Positions 1 through 7,115 of a DNA stretch of 20,052 nt are shown piece after piece. The notes under the pieces were generated by a model. The model had not been told where the DNA came from, did no database searches, and saw nothing but the letters and a program-made list of their open reading frames with translations. The stretch spans positions 1 to 20,052 of the forward strand of contig JAEYON010000136.1 of NCBI GenBank assembly GCA_023411645.1, in the 5' to 3' direction. This DNA is from Bacillota bacterium (GTDB taxonomy: Bacteria > Bacillota > Clostridia > Acetivibrionales > DTU013). The position numbers were made by a program, and so were the translations under genes. Position 1 is the stretch's first letter. Every line of letters begins with the position of its first letter.

Positions 1-969
1 CTTGGCGGAGCAGAAATTGCCGGGATCAAAATGCATGCGGCCATTGATGTGGTCTTCCGCCGCAACCATATCCACCATTGTACAATGGGAATCTGGTGTG
101 ACTGGGAAGCACAGGGCACACGCATTACCCAGAATCTGATGCATGATAACCAGAAGCCATCATATGCTAAAGTTCTTCCGGGAGGCATGATGTCCCAGGA
201 TATATTCGTAGAAGTCAGCCACGGTCCGACATTGATCGATAACAATATTCTGCTCTCAGACGCCAGCCTTCGTTTTGCGACACAGGGCGTGGCTATGGTT
301 CACAACCTCATCTGTGGTGCGTTAACCGACGTCGGAGGAGGAACAACCTGGCGCTATACACCCTATCACATGCCACACCGTACGGAAGTGATGGGCTTTA
401 TGACCTTCCTGCACGGTGACAACCGTTTCTACAACAATATTTTTGTTCAGAAATGGCCTTCGGATGACTATGTAACCTACCATGATCAAACCCATGAGCC
501 CAGACATGAAAACAGACAAGTAGGCACGCACGTTTTCGATGAATACCCAACCTATGATGAATGGATTGCGCAGTTCGATTTCACAAAGCGTCCAGGCATG
601 AAAGCTTTAGAGTCTGCTCATTTCGGCCATCTGCCGGTCTGGAGCGAAGGTAATGTATATCTGAATGGCGCCAAGCCATGGAAAAATGAAGTGAACGGCC
701 TGTCCGTAAATAGCAATGATATAAAGGTAGAACTGGTGGAAAAGGACGGTCAATATTATCTGAACACAAATGTATTTGATTACCTCAAGGATTTCAGTGA
801 TCGAATGATTCACACCGAAATTCTCGGCAAGGCCTTCGAACCGGAACAATACTTTGAAAACGCTGATGGAACGCCGATACGCTTTGACACGGACTACTTC
901 GGAAATCATCGCGGTATTCAGGTTATCCCAGGTCCGTTCGCATCAACTTCTGATAATATTAAACTATAA
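1..969 (+). CDS. Right-handed beta-helix protein, GH120 beta-xylosidase-like (5' partial)
   Basis: The frame is open from base 1, and the first in-frame ATG (31) lies mid-domain, so the true start is outside the window. Asn/His/Gly-rich turns such as NHIHH, RITQNLMHDN and LIDNNILLS are typical of a parallel beta-helix. The segments GIWCDWEAQGTR and DIFVEVSHGP, and a C-terminal YFGNHRG...PGPF, recall GH120 beta-xylosidases, which act on xylo-oligosaccharides. Counting from the ATG at 31, Asp24 in WCDW and Glu61 in FVEV are the best candidates for nucleophile and acid/base; this is inferred from family resemblance. No signal peptide can be judged because the N-terminus is missing. It is the only plus-strand gene here and converges on the next one. 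The alternative is an uncharacterised beta-helix polysaccharide-active protein. Gene certain, family moderately sure. Confidence 0.8.
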   Translation, partial: LGGAEIAGIKMHAAIDVVFRRNHIHHCTMGIWCDWEAQGTRITQNLMHDNQKPSYAKVLPGGMMSQDIFVEVSHGPTLIDNNILLSDASLRFATQGVAMVHNLICGALTDVGGGTTWRYTPYHMPHRTEVMGFMTFLHGDNRFYNNIFVQKWPSDDYVTYHDQTHEPRHENRQVGTHVFDEYPTYDEWIAQFDFTKRPGMKALESAHFGHLPVWSEGNVYLNGAKPWKNEVNGLSVNSNDIKVELVEKDGQYYLNTNVFDYLKDFSDRMIHTEILGKAFEPEQYFENADGTPIRFDTDYFGNHRGIQVIPGPFASTSDNIKL

Positions 970-1002
970 TCACAGTTATATACCTTATATGTAACCATTT
1001 GT

Positions 1003-1061
1003 GACGTCCCATCTCTGGCATATTAGTCTATAGGTTTTGACTAAATGCCAGAGGGGACGTC
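1003..1061 (+). terminator. Long imperfect hairpin between convergent genes
   Basis: The left arm reads GACGTCCC-AT-CTCTGGCA-TA-TTAGTC. The right arm reads GACTAAATGCCAGAG and then GGGACGTC, giving about 22 paired bases with two small bulges and a 10-base loop at 1029-1038. It starts 34 bases after the stop of the beta-helix gene and precedes the convergent DUF4256 gene. The plus-strand tail is pyrimidine-rich (TCTCTCCCTTTC) but not a clean U-run. I infer a transcription terminator, possibly serving both sides. Confidence 0.55.
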
Positions 1062-1087
1062 TCTCTCCCTTTCATTTCGAAGCATGT

Positions 1088-1654
1088 TTAAACCTTAAGC
1101 AGTCCGCGGAATCCTCTGGAAGCATAATAGGATTCTGCTCCGTTATGATAGACAAAAACCGTTTCATAGCGACGATCACAAAAGATAGCTCCACCGAGGC
1201 TTCTTATGTTATCAGGTGTTTTTACCCAACTTGATGTTTTTAAGTCGAACTTCCCAAATTTCTGCAGTTTCCTATATTGTTCTTCCGTTAAGATCTCAAT
1301 ACCCATTTCAAATGCCATATTAATTGCACTGTCTTTCAGCTTATGTTCTTTTCTAGACTCCAGCGCTTCGCGGTCATAACATACACTTCTTCGTCCTTTG
1401 GGAGTTTCATCTGAACAATCGATAAAAACGTATTCACTTATGTTGTTATCAAAACTAATAACATCCGGCTCCCCACCTGTTCTTTCCATTTCACTTAGCG
1501 ACCATAATTTTTCCGGATTTGCTTCCAGCTTTGATTGTATTTTATCCCATGAAAAGCCTTGATGACGCTTCATATTATTCGTAAAGCGCTCTCTTAATGT
1601 GTTAATTAATTCTTCACGTTTTTCTGATGATAACTCTCTTGTTTTGCTTTCCAT
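1088..1654 (-). CDS. DUF4256 family protein
   Basis: 188 residues, about normal for DUF4256 proteins, a family of unknown function. The recognisable part is the C-terminal half: LTEEQYRKLQ, then SSWVKTPDNIRSLGGAIF, then DRRYETVFVYHNGAESYY and ASRGFRGLLKV, a conserved aromatic and glycine-rich block. The N-terminal helix is charged; no signal peptide or membrane segment is seen, so it is probably cytoplasmic. The ATG at 1654 is preceded by AAAGGAGGT at good spacing, which fixes the start. It is the last of several accessory minus-strand genes and converges with the beta-helix gene. Family is confident; function unknown. Confidence 0.88.
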   Translation of the reverse strand: MESKTRELSSEKREELINTLRERFTNNMKRHQGFSWDKIQSKLEANPEKLWSLSEMERTGGEPDVISFDNNISEYVFIDCSDETPKGRRSVCYDREALESRKEHKLKDSAINMAFEMGIEILTEEQYRKLQKFGKFDLKTSSWVKTPDNIRSLGGAIFCDRRYETVFVYHNGAESYYASRGFRGLLKV

Positions 1655-1691
1655 ACTGATACCTCCTTTTTATTGCCTGATATAATATTTT

Positions 1692-1808
1692 TTATTTAAG
1701 CCAAGGAGAACCAATCAGCCCATTCTTTCGCTCGGGTATGTTGGCAGCAGACAAAGTGCGTTTATCGGTATCAAATGAAATACCGTCCAATTCATCTACT
1801 CCATTCAT
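1692..1808 (-). CDS. Possible small ORF, 38 residues, unknown
   Basis: ATG at 1808 opens a 38-codon frame that overlaps the last 17 bases of the ANT(6) gene in another frame and ends with TAA at 1692. The product starts MNGVDELDGISFDTDKRTL and ends LIGSPWLK; it is hydrophilic and I do not recognise it. GGTGAGAGAAG lies directly upstream and could serve as a weak SD for translation coupled to ANT(6). It may equally be the tail of a decayed gene or chance open frame. It is reported because it fills the only space between ANT(6) and DUF4256. Confidence 0.25.
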   Translation of the reverse strand: MNGVDELDGISFDTDKRTLSAANIPERKNGLIGSPWLK

Positions 1809-2655
1809 CTTCTCTCACCATCCTCAAATACTCTCTAATTCCGGCTTCCTCGTTCTGTCGATAATTGAGCCCAAAATGCGCTGCTACCGAGACAGCGAGA
1901 GTATGGAACAAGTCGCACATCGTATCGATTGATGCCCATATGTCAGCGTAACCGCTGCCGGAATAAGTGGCGGCGTATTGCGAATATAGCTCAGACGAGA
2001 GATATTTTTTGAAATACTTGCCGTCCTTGCCTGTAGAAATATCAAATCCGCGCCGTATGCCTATGTACCAATTAATCATATCGTGTAATTCAGCCCTAAC
2101 GTAGCTATTGAGCATATGCATGACATAGGAGAGCTCATCCCGAGCGATGCCCTTCGCCACGTTATTGAGGCACCACCAAAAGTTATTGCAGCAGGAGTAG
2201 AAGAAGAGCGGCGTCGGCGGCTTAATATGCCAATGCTTATCGCTTGGGGGCGGCAATATAGGCACAAAACCGCTGCCGTTATCTTTATCAAGCAGAACCA
2301 CCGCAGGCTCTCCGTAATCTATGTACTTAGTAAACACAAAAGAGAGGTCAATACGGATTCCATCAGGATAAATAATCATATAGTTAAAGTTGCCATCTCC
2401 GGCAGGATAACGCATAGCTTCCGGCATCTGCATAATCAATGGGTTTCCAAAGCGTTCTTCAACCCAAGCAGGATTATTATAGAACGGCGCGATATCTTCG
2501 ACAAAATAGGTAATATCGTAATCCTGGTAGATGTCCTTTGGCACGGTGGGGTTCGCTCGCGAACCAACCAGCAATACTGCACGAATACGCTCATCAGCCT
2601 TAGCCACGCCTAAAATCAAGTTCATTATTTCCTGTTCGTTTCGAATAAATAGCAC
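1792..2655 (-). CDS. Aminoglycoside 6-adenylyltransferase, ANT(6)/AadK-like
   Basis: This family transfers AMP from ATP to the 6-OH of streptomycin. The nucleotidyltransferase signature is present: GSRANP (from residue 31), QDYDITYF with Asp45 and Asp47, and a third acidic position in IRIDLSF (Asp103). The middle holds the family segment CCNNFWWCLNNVAKGIARDE, and the total of 287 residues is close to AadK (about 284). The start is odd. Relatives begin MR-x-EQEM, and the matching codon here is ATT at 2646-2644, six bases after AGAGGTG. The only in-frame normal start upstream is GTG at 2655, which sits inside that SD-like sequence. Genuine ANT(6) family; expression and substrate are uncertain. 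It is followed by the 38-codon ORF and DUF4256. Confidence 0.9.
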   Translation of the reverse strand: MLFIRNEQEIMNLILGVAKADERIRAVLLVGSRANPTVPKDIYQDYDITYFVEDIAPFYNNPAWVEERFGNPLIMQMPEAMRYPAGDGNFNYMIIYPDGIRIDLSFVFTKYIDYGEPAVVLLDKDNGSGFVPILPPPSDKHWHIKPPTPLFFYSCCNNFWWCLNNVAKGIARDELSYVMHMLNSYVRAELHDMINWYIGIRRGFDISTGKDGKYFKKYLSSELYSQYAATYSGSGYADIWASIDTMCDLFHTLAVSVAAHFGLNYRQNEEAGIREYLRMVREDEWSR

Positions 2656-2695
2656 CTCTCATTTAGCCAGCTCATTTCGCTTTCCAGAGGGTATA

Positions 2696-2720
2696 AATCG
2701 CAGCCGTAAGCGGCTGGATT
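2696..2720 (-). terminator. Hairpin between DUF6273 and ANT(6) genes
   Basis: AATCGCAGCCG and CGGCTGGATT pair around a TAAG loop, with one bulged G, giving about ten base pairs. On the minus strand it lies 22 bases after the DUF6273 stop and 41 bases before the ANT(6) start, and is followed by ATTTATA rather than a long U-run. It could be a weak terminator for DUF6273 or a leader structure before the resistance gene. Confidence 0.4.
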
Positions 2721-2741
2721 TGTACTTAGAAAACAATCTAT

Positions 2742-3359
2742 CTAATGCGATTCAAGCTTAAGCCACAAAGCGGGACGAACACCGCCTGCGCAAAATCCGT
2801 CGGCGACATTGCCTATCTTTATGTTGTTGCCGTGAATACCGATATTGCCGTCAGGGAAAACGTATACCGCTTTCACACTAAAGCGACCGGGCGTGCGAAT
2901 CCAATACCACCAAAAATTCTTGCCTTCATCTATCGCTATTCGTTTGCTATTGTTTGCGTCCTTACGTTCATACCAGTATCTTTGGTTTTTCCGCGGGTTG
3001 TATAATAACGCGCTGCTGTCACCGAAGTATTTACAGGCGAGTTCATCAAGACTGAGTATAAATATCTTGTCCTCTGTATCAGGCCCACCAATCGTGTCAA
3101 ACCATGGATTATCGGGATTTGTGTTTATAACAGGAGCAATTCGCGCCTTATCTCCCTGTGAGAATCTGTCATAAAACTCGTTGTTCAGATACTCTCTAAG
3201 TGAACAATCCGCCCAAGTGATTGGGACATATTTATTATGATACGAACGCTGTTCAATGATTTTATCGGTAATAATCAAAGCCGCATTATTTTTTATGTCG
3301 AGAATCCGCCAGTTATATCCGCCAAATGATATTATCTCGCCGATATTAAATTCTCCCAT
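2742..3359 (-). CDS. DUF6273 domain protein
   Basis: 205 residues. The pattern is that of DUF6273, a domain common in Clostridia, often in extracellular or phage-related proteins, with no known activity: an opening GGYNWRILDI, then LREYLNNEFYDRFS, DKIFILSLDE, a tryptophan-rich KNFWWYWIRTPG, and the closing GGVRPALWLKL. Here the domain is almost the whole protein, with no signal peptide, membrane segment or attached repeats. ATG at 3359 is seven bases after AAGGAG, so the start is firm. A sigma-A-type promoter candidate lies about 80 bases upstream. It is followed by a hairpin and then ANT(6). Family confident; function unknown. Confidence 0.88.
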   Translation of the reverse strand: MGEFNIGEIISFGGYNWRILDIKNNAALIITDKIIEQRSYHNKYVPITWADCSLREYLNNEFYDRFSQGDKARIAPVINTNPDNPWFDTIGGPDTEDKIFILSLDELACKYFGDSSALLYNPRKNQRYWYERKDANNSKRIAIDEGKNFWWYWIRTPGRFSVKAVYVFPDGNIGIHGNNIKIGNVADGFCAGGVRPALWLKLESH

Positions 3360-3440
3360 TCATCTTCTCCTTATTTGGTAATAATAAATCAAGTTGTTAA
3401 TAGAAAATCGGAGTAACCCGCAGCAGAGCGCACTATACTA

Positions 3441-3468
3441 AGTATATCACGAGAATCGACAAAGTAAA
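3441..3468 (-). promoter_or_regulatory. Candidate promoter of the DUF6273 gene
   Basis: On the minus strand TTTACT (3468-3463) and TATACT (3446-3441) are separated by 16 bases, matching sigma-A -35 and -10 boxes in four and five of six positions. The -10 is part of a small dyad, TATACT-A-AGTATA (3434-3446). It lies in the 185-base gap 3360-3544, which otherwise holds no gene. No clear terminator of the acetylation operon was found in this gap. Confidence 0.4.
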
Positions 3469-3544
3469 TAAATCATTTCCAATTTCTTTCATATCATTAT
3501 TCTTTTTCTGTCGAAAGGCTAGCTCTATTTTACTGACCTTGACA

Positions 3545-4669
3545 TTACCTCAACATAGTTGCAGAGTTCAGTATCGTTGTACTGTATAAAAATAAAACAT
3601 CCTGATTGTTGAACTCAATATAGCCGCCAAGCGAATCACTGGTTATATACCGTATATCGACCATCGTCACCCTGGAATACCCCTCTAGCAACAACGGGAT
3701 AAGACTGCTTCCAAAAGAGTCACGAAATACAACAAGTTCTCTGTCCGTTTTTGCAGCAGGGTTTTCAATAATCAGCAAGGGAGACGCACCTGATAAGTAT
3801 ACATCATAGGGGTCTCTCCCTTCCAGTTTTTCCAAATCATAAACGGGAGTTATACTATCACTTTCCACATTGTACACTGTGCAGTTTTTGATCGTGTCAT
3901 TTGTTAAGTAAATAATTTGATCCGGTTTTAGCGGCAATGCAGATTGTCCATAATAAACACCGTAAAACGGGTCATCAACTTTGACTGTTTCGAAATCCAG
4001 CGACAGATAATCAGCAATCCCCAATTCCGAACCAATCTTTTTAGCTACTTTATCAATATTTTCCTGCCTCCAATGGATATCTGTTCTATAATAGTCCTCT
4101 AGAGAAAGTACATCTGTAATATCAATATATCTTGCGTAATCGGTTCCGTCCCTTACCATCCGGAACAACTGATCATAGTCCATTGACGGATATCCTTTTT
4201 GAGCACCTGAGTAATAGTTTTTGTCCGGTATAACTGAAAAATACAGTTTTACATCCTTGCCTAGCATATACTTCTCATACAGGTATCGGAATTTGCCGTT
4301 AGCTGTACGGATTGAACTCTCATTCAATGGATATTCCAGCTTCGCTGCGTAATCATCTTCGATATATATACCGTTGTTATCTTTTTGAGATAATAGATAA
4401 AATCTCGTAAAGGCCTTCAATTTCCGCAGTCCAAAACGGCCGGGAAATTGATCCTTTGCATACTCCTCAAAATTTTTCATGAATTTACCGGACAGCATGG
4501 ATTGAAGTTCAAGCCGAGGAAACTGTTCAAGCTTTCTGCGCTCGCTTTCCGAAATATCCTTTGCAGGATTGATCCAGCTAATAATAGTAAGCAAAAACCA
4601 AAACAAGCACACGATGCTAACAATAATCAAGTTCTTGTATTTATTTATGTTAAAACATTTCTTTTTCAT
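3545..4669 (-). CDS. DHHW / AlgX-AlgJ-like SGNH protein of the acetylation module
   Basis: 374 residues. One N-terminal membrane segment (about residues 13-32) anchors it with the bulk outside. The catalytic-type motifs of the DHHW/AlgJ family are visible: TDIHW at 196-200, giving Asp197 and His199, and FRDSFGSS at 315-322 with the likely nucleophile Ser318. Proteins of this kind take acetyl groups delivered by an MBOAT partner and add them to an exported polysaccharide. The MBOAT gene ends 36 bases upstream, so the two form an operon. ATG at 4669 follows GAGGGTG. The N-terminal ESERRKLEQFPRL stretch, after the membrane segment, is typical of the family. Which polymer is acetylated cannot be told. 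Confidence 0.88.
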   Translation of the reverse strand: MKKKCFNINKYKNLIIVSIVCLFWFLLTIISWINPAKDISESERRKLEQFPRLELQSMLSGKFMKNFEEYAKDQFPGRFGLRKLKAFTRFYLLSQKDNNGIYIEDDYAAKLEYPLNESSIRTANGKFRYLYEKYMLGKDVKLYFSVIPDKNYYSGAQKGYPSMDYDQLFRMVRDGTDYARYIDITDVLSLEDYYRTDIHWRQENIDKVAKKIGSELGIADYLSLDFETVKVDDPFYGVYYGQSALPLKPDQIIYLTNDTIKNCTVYNVESDSITPVYDLEKLEGRDPYDVYLSGASPLLIIENPAAKTDRELVVFRDSFGSSLIPLLLEGYSRVTMVDIRYITSDSLGGYIEFNNQDVLFLYSTTILNSATMLR

Positions 4670-4705
4670 AGCACCCTCAATTCTAGAAATACCTTTCTAA
4701 AACAG

Positions 4706-6109
4706 TTAAAATCTAAAATATAAGAACGGATTAAAGGAAGAATCGACCAAATAAGCTGTAACAGCAAGCAATAGTATGGTGTAGGCAATAGGCTCCATAA
4801 CATCTGCTATAGCTTTACAAATCCTATTCTTTCTAAGACGCCCAATAAGTTTTCTCGGTAAAGGTGTACAGCCGATAATTGCCAATACCAATATAAATCC
4901 ATAGCTTCGCAAGTAATACAGCGATTGCACATCTATCATTTTGTTATTAAAAACTCCAAACATAGAGGCTATTCGTACAATTGCCGTTGAAATATCAGGC
5001 GCATCAAATATGACAAAGCTAATCAATATAATAAACAGAACATATATATGAGAAAGCCATTTTGGGATTTTCCGCAGGAGCGTGTTTATCCATAATTTCT
5101 CAATGATCAGTATAATGGCAAATAGCAGTCCCCAGAGAATAAAGTTCCAGGCAGCTCCATGCCAGAAACCGGTAAGCAGCCAAACAATCATGATATTGAA
5201 TAACCAACGGCCTTTTCCAACCCTGTTGCCTCCCAAAGGGATATATAGATAATCCCTGAACCACGTACTGAGCGACATATGCCATCTCCGCCAAAATTCG
5301 GTTATACTTGTTGATATATAAGGATAGTTAAAGTTCTCCATGAAATCAAAACCAAACAGGTGTCCGAGTCCTATAGCCATATCACTGTATCCCGAAAAAT
5401 CAAAGTATATCTGCAGTGAAAACGCCAAAGCATACATCCAACTAAACAAAACAGATCGATCCTGGGCATTGATGAATATATTGCATAATTCACCAAGAGA
5501 GTTCGCGATCAATACTTTTTTAGAAAGGCCAAAGACAAACCGCCGTAAGCCATAACTGAATTTCTCCATGCTATGTGCCCGATTTTCCAGCGCTGCGGCC
5601 ACATCTGTATATCGTACAATAGGCCCTGCGACCAGTTGGGGAAACAGCACAATATACGTTGCCAGATCTATGATACTTTTCTGCGCCTTCGTTTGTTTCC
5701 GATAAACATCTATTGTATAACTCAATATCTGAAAGGTATAGAAACTGATGCCAACCGGTAGCGCGATCCTCAGCAAGGGCATGGATAAACCTGTGGCAGC
5801 ATTAAAATTAGCGATAAAAAAATCACTATACTTAAAATAACCTAGTAACCCTAATGAAAAACAAACAGATATAATCATCCATAATTTAGCCAACTCCGTA
5901 TCGAGATGCCTTTCAATAAGAAGCCCCAATAAATACTGAACAGCTATAGTTAATACCATTAGAACTATATACCTCGGCTCACCCCACCCATAAAATATTA
6001 GGGATGATATAAGAAGCACCAGGTTCTTCCCTTTTAATGGTGCTATATAGTATATGATTAGCACAATCGGTAAGAAGTAGTATAAAAATGTGATACTGGA
6101 AAAAAGCAT
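4706..6109 (-). CDS. MBOAT family O-acyltransferase, AlgI-like
   Basis: 467 residues, normal for AlgI/DltB-type MBOAT proteins, and strongly hydrophobic with many membrane segments. These proteins move acyl, usually acetyl, groups across the membrane to be used on cell-envelope or secreted polysaccharides. Diagnostic segments are VGISFYTFQILSY, FPQLVAGPIVRY, IYFDFSGYSDMAIGLG, EFWRRWHMSLSTWFRDY at 271-287, and GFWHGAAWNF with the invariant His317, equivalent to the essential His of AlgI. ATG at 6109 follows AGGACGAT. It lies between a DUF4358 lipoprotein gene and the DHHW gene, all on the same strand, a common grouping in Clostridia. A hairpin lies in the 87-base gap upstream. Confidence 0.95.
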   Translation of the reverse strand: MLFSSITFLYYFLPIVLIIYYIAPLKGKNLVLLISSLIFYGWGEPRYIVLMVLTIAVQYLLGLLIERHLDTELAKLWMIISVCFSLGLLGYFKYSDFFIANFNAATGLSMPLLRIALPVGISFYTFQILSYTIDVYRKQTKAQKSIIDLATYIVLFPQLVAGPIVRYTDVAAALENRAHSMEKFSYGLRRFVFGLSKKVLIANSLGELCNIFINAQDRSVLFSWMYALAFSLQIYFDFSGYSDMAIGLGHLFGFDFMENFNYPYISTSITEFWRRWHMSLSTWFRDYLYIPLGGNRVGKGRWLFNIMIVWLLTGFWHGAAWNFILWGLLFAIILIIEKLWINTLLRKIPKWLSHIYVLFIILISFVIFDAPDISTAIVRIASMFGVFNNKMIDVQSLYYLRSYGFILVLAIIGCTPLPRKLIGRLRKNRICKAIADVMEPIAYTILLLAVTAYLVDSSFNPFLYFRF

Positions 6110-6133
6110 ATCGTCCTATACTACGGTATCTGC

Positions 6134-6185
6134 CGGTTCTTATCCGCTAAAGCGAATGAGACATGCTGTTGCGGAATAAGAACCG
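6134..6185 (-). other. Inverted repeat upstream of the MBOAT gene
   Basis: CGGTTCTTATCCGC (6134-6147) and GCGGAATAAGAACCG (6171-6185) are complementary over 14 pairs with one bulged base, enclosing 23 bases. It fills most of the gap between the DUF4358 stop and the MBOAT start. No U-run follows on the minus strand, so a leader or processing structure, or a dyad operator, fits better than a terminator. Confidence 0.5.
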
Positions 6186-6196
6186 ACGATCCGAAA

Positions 6197-6835
6197 TCAC
6201 CCTTCCAATTCGATATCAAGCTTGCCGCCACGAACTTCTTTAAATGCATCAACGATTTCCTGCGATGTAACTGTATCACTCAATTGTGAGGATACCATAA
6301 ACAGCATAATTACATCATCCTGTGCTACGATCTGAAGATCATCGGCCTCTACACAGACCCATTTTCTTTGATCTATACCATTTAGCATTTCTTCGGCCAC
6401 TGTTTCTGAATCCTCCGGCTGATTTACCTGTACCAGAACAAGCGAATAGGCCTGGGAACCTATCATAGCCTCCGAAACGGCAACATCCTTAACCTTGGAG
6501 ATATCACCAAGGCCGGTGTAATACTTGATCGAATCACCGTTTGCTAAATCAACCGGAATATCTCCCAAAGCCAGATCAGGATTCTTTATTTCATAAATCT
6601 GTTTTATAATTGAAGACAGCTCGCTTTGTGGCGTCTGTACATCTGTACCCGTTCCCTCCGGCGTTTCAACGTCTTTACCATCTTCGGACGGACCGGCAAC
6701 CACATTGTCCTCAGGCGTACCGGCAACCACATTGTCCTCAGGCGGGACTGCAGGATCTGAATCCACCTTGCTCTGGCATGCTGAAAAAGCAAGTAATGCT
6801 ACTACTAACACTGCTAAAAGAATATTTCTTGTCAT
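6197..6835 (-). CDS. DUF4358 lipoprotein
   Basis: 212 residues from ATG at 6835, chosen because TTGGAGG lies five bases before it; an upstream in-frame GTG at 6850 has no SD. Residues 1-20 form a lipoprotein signal ending AFSAC, so Cys20 is the likely lipidated residue and the protein is on the outer face of the membrane. A Pro/Glu/Asp/Gly-rich linker (about 24-70) contains a duplicated PEDNVVAG unit. The rest is a DUF4358 domain (DLALGDIPVDL... to the C-terminus). DUF4358 proteins often sit next to MBOAT and DHHW genes in Clostridia; their role is not known. It heads the acetylation operon, suggesting an accessory or sensing function. Confidence 0.85.
   Translation of the reverse strand: MTRNILLAVLVVALLAFSACQSKVDSDPAVPPEDNVVAGTPEDNVVAGPSEDGKDVETPEGTGTDVQTPQSELSSIIKQIYEIKNPDLALGDIPVDLANGDSIKYYTGLGDISKVKDVAVSEAMIGSQAYSLVLVQVNQPEDSETVAEEMLNGIDQRKWVCVEADDLQIVAQDDVIMLFMVSSQLSDTVTSQEIVDAFKEVRGGKLDIELEG
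6692..6744. repeat. 27-bp tandem repeat in the lipoprotein linker
   Basis: Two perfect 26-base copies, 6692-6717 and 6719-6744, are separated by one base (period 27, nine codons). They encode the doubled (T/P)PEDNVVAG unit in the flexible linker after the lipid anchor. Exact identity indicates a recent duplication; because the period is a multiple of three, copy number can change without a frameshift. Confidence 0.85.
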
Positions 6836-7115
6836 TTGAGCCTCCAACACTTTTGTATTTTTCTACTTTATAGCAACTGTAATTATGAATGGAAATAATT
6901 AAACAATTGCTTGCATTACAATGTATTAGACGACTCATAAATTCAATTTGTTGCATAATCTGATACCTGTATAGCTGTCAATACTTAGCATCGGATCCTC
7001 TAGTAATACCTTTAGCGGGAAGGTAATTTCAGACATATGTCTGAGCAGACCAATTCTTTTATGTTCAGCGTATGCTTTTGTTTTAGTGAATCAATCCAGC
7101 CCAAGCCAAAGCATG
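6836..7115. other. Intergenic region with a 14-bp perfect palindrome
   Basis: This gap separates the OYE gene from the lipoprotein gene. Besides the promoter candidate it holds the perfect palindrome CAGACATATGTCTG at 7030-7043, of the size of a transcription-factor site but about 135 bases upstream of that promoter. ATGCTTT and AAAGCAT pair across 26 bases just after the OYE stop, without a U-run. No convincing gene is seen. Confidence 0.35.
6867..6895 (-). promoter_or_regulatory. Candidate promoter of the lipoprotein/MBOAT/DHHW operon
   Basis: On the minus strand TTTCCA (6895-6890) and TATAAA (6872-6867) are 17 bases apart, a plausible but weak sigma-A promoter 32 bases before the ATG. The -35 match is poor. 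Confidence 0.3.

Noticed and set aside
2116..2613. 165-codon plus-strand open frame
   Set aside because: Antisense to ANT(6), whose motifs are unmistakable on the other strand.
7030..7043. Perfect palindrome CAGACATATGTCTG
   Set aside because: Single copy and far from any promoter seen; kept only as a note in the intergenic entry.
6935..7090. About 50-codon minus-strand open stretch between the OYE and lipoprotein genes
   Set aside because: It has no start with an SD and no recognisable similarity; could be a worn gene end but cannot be supported.
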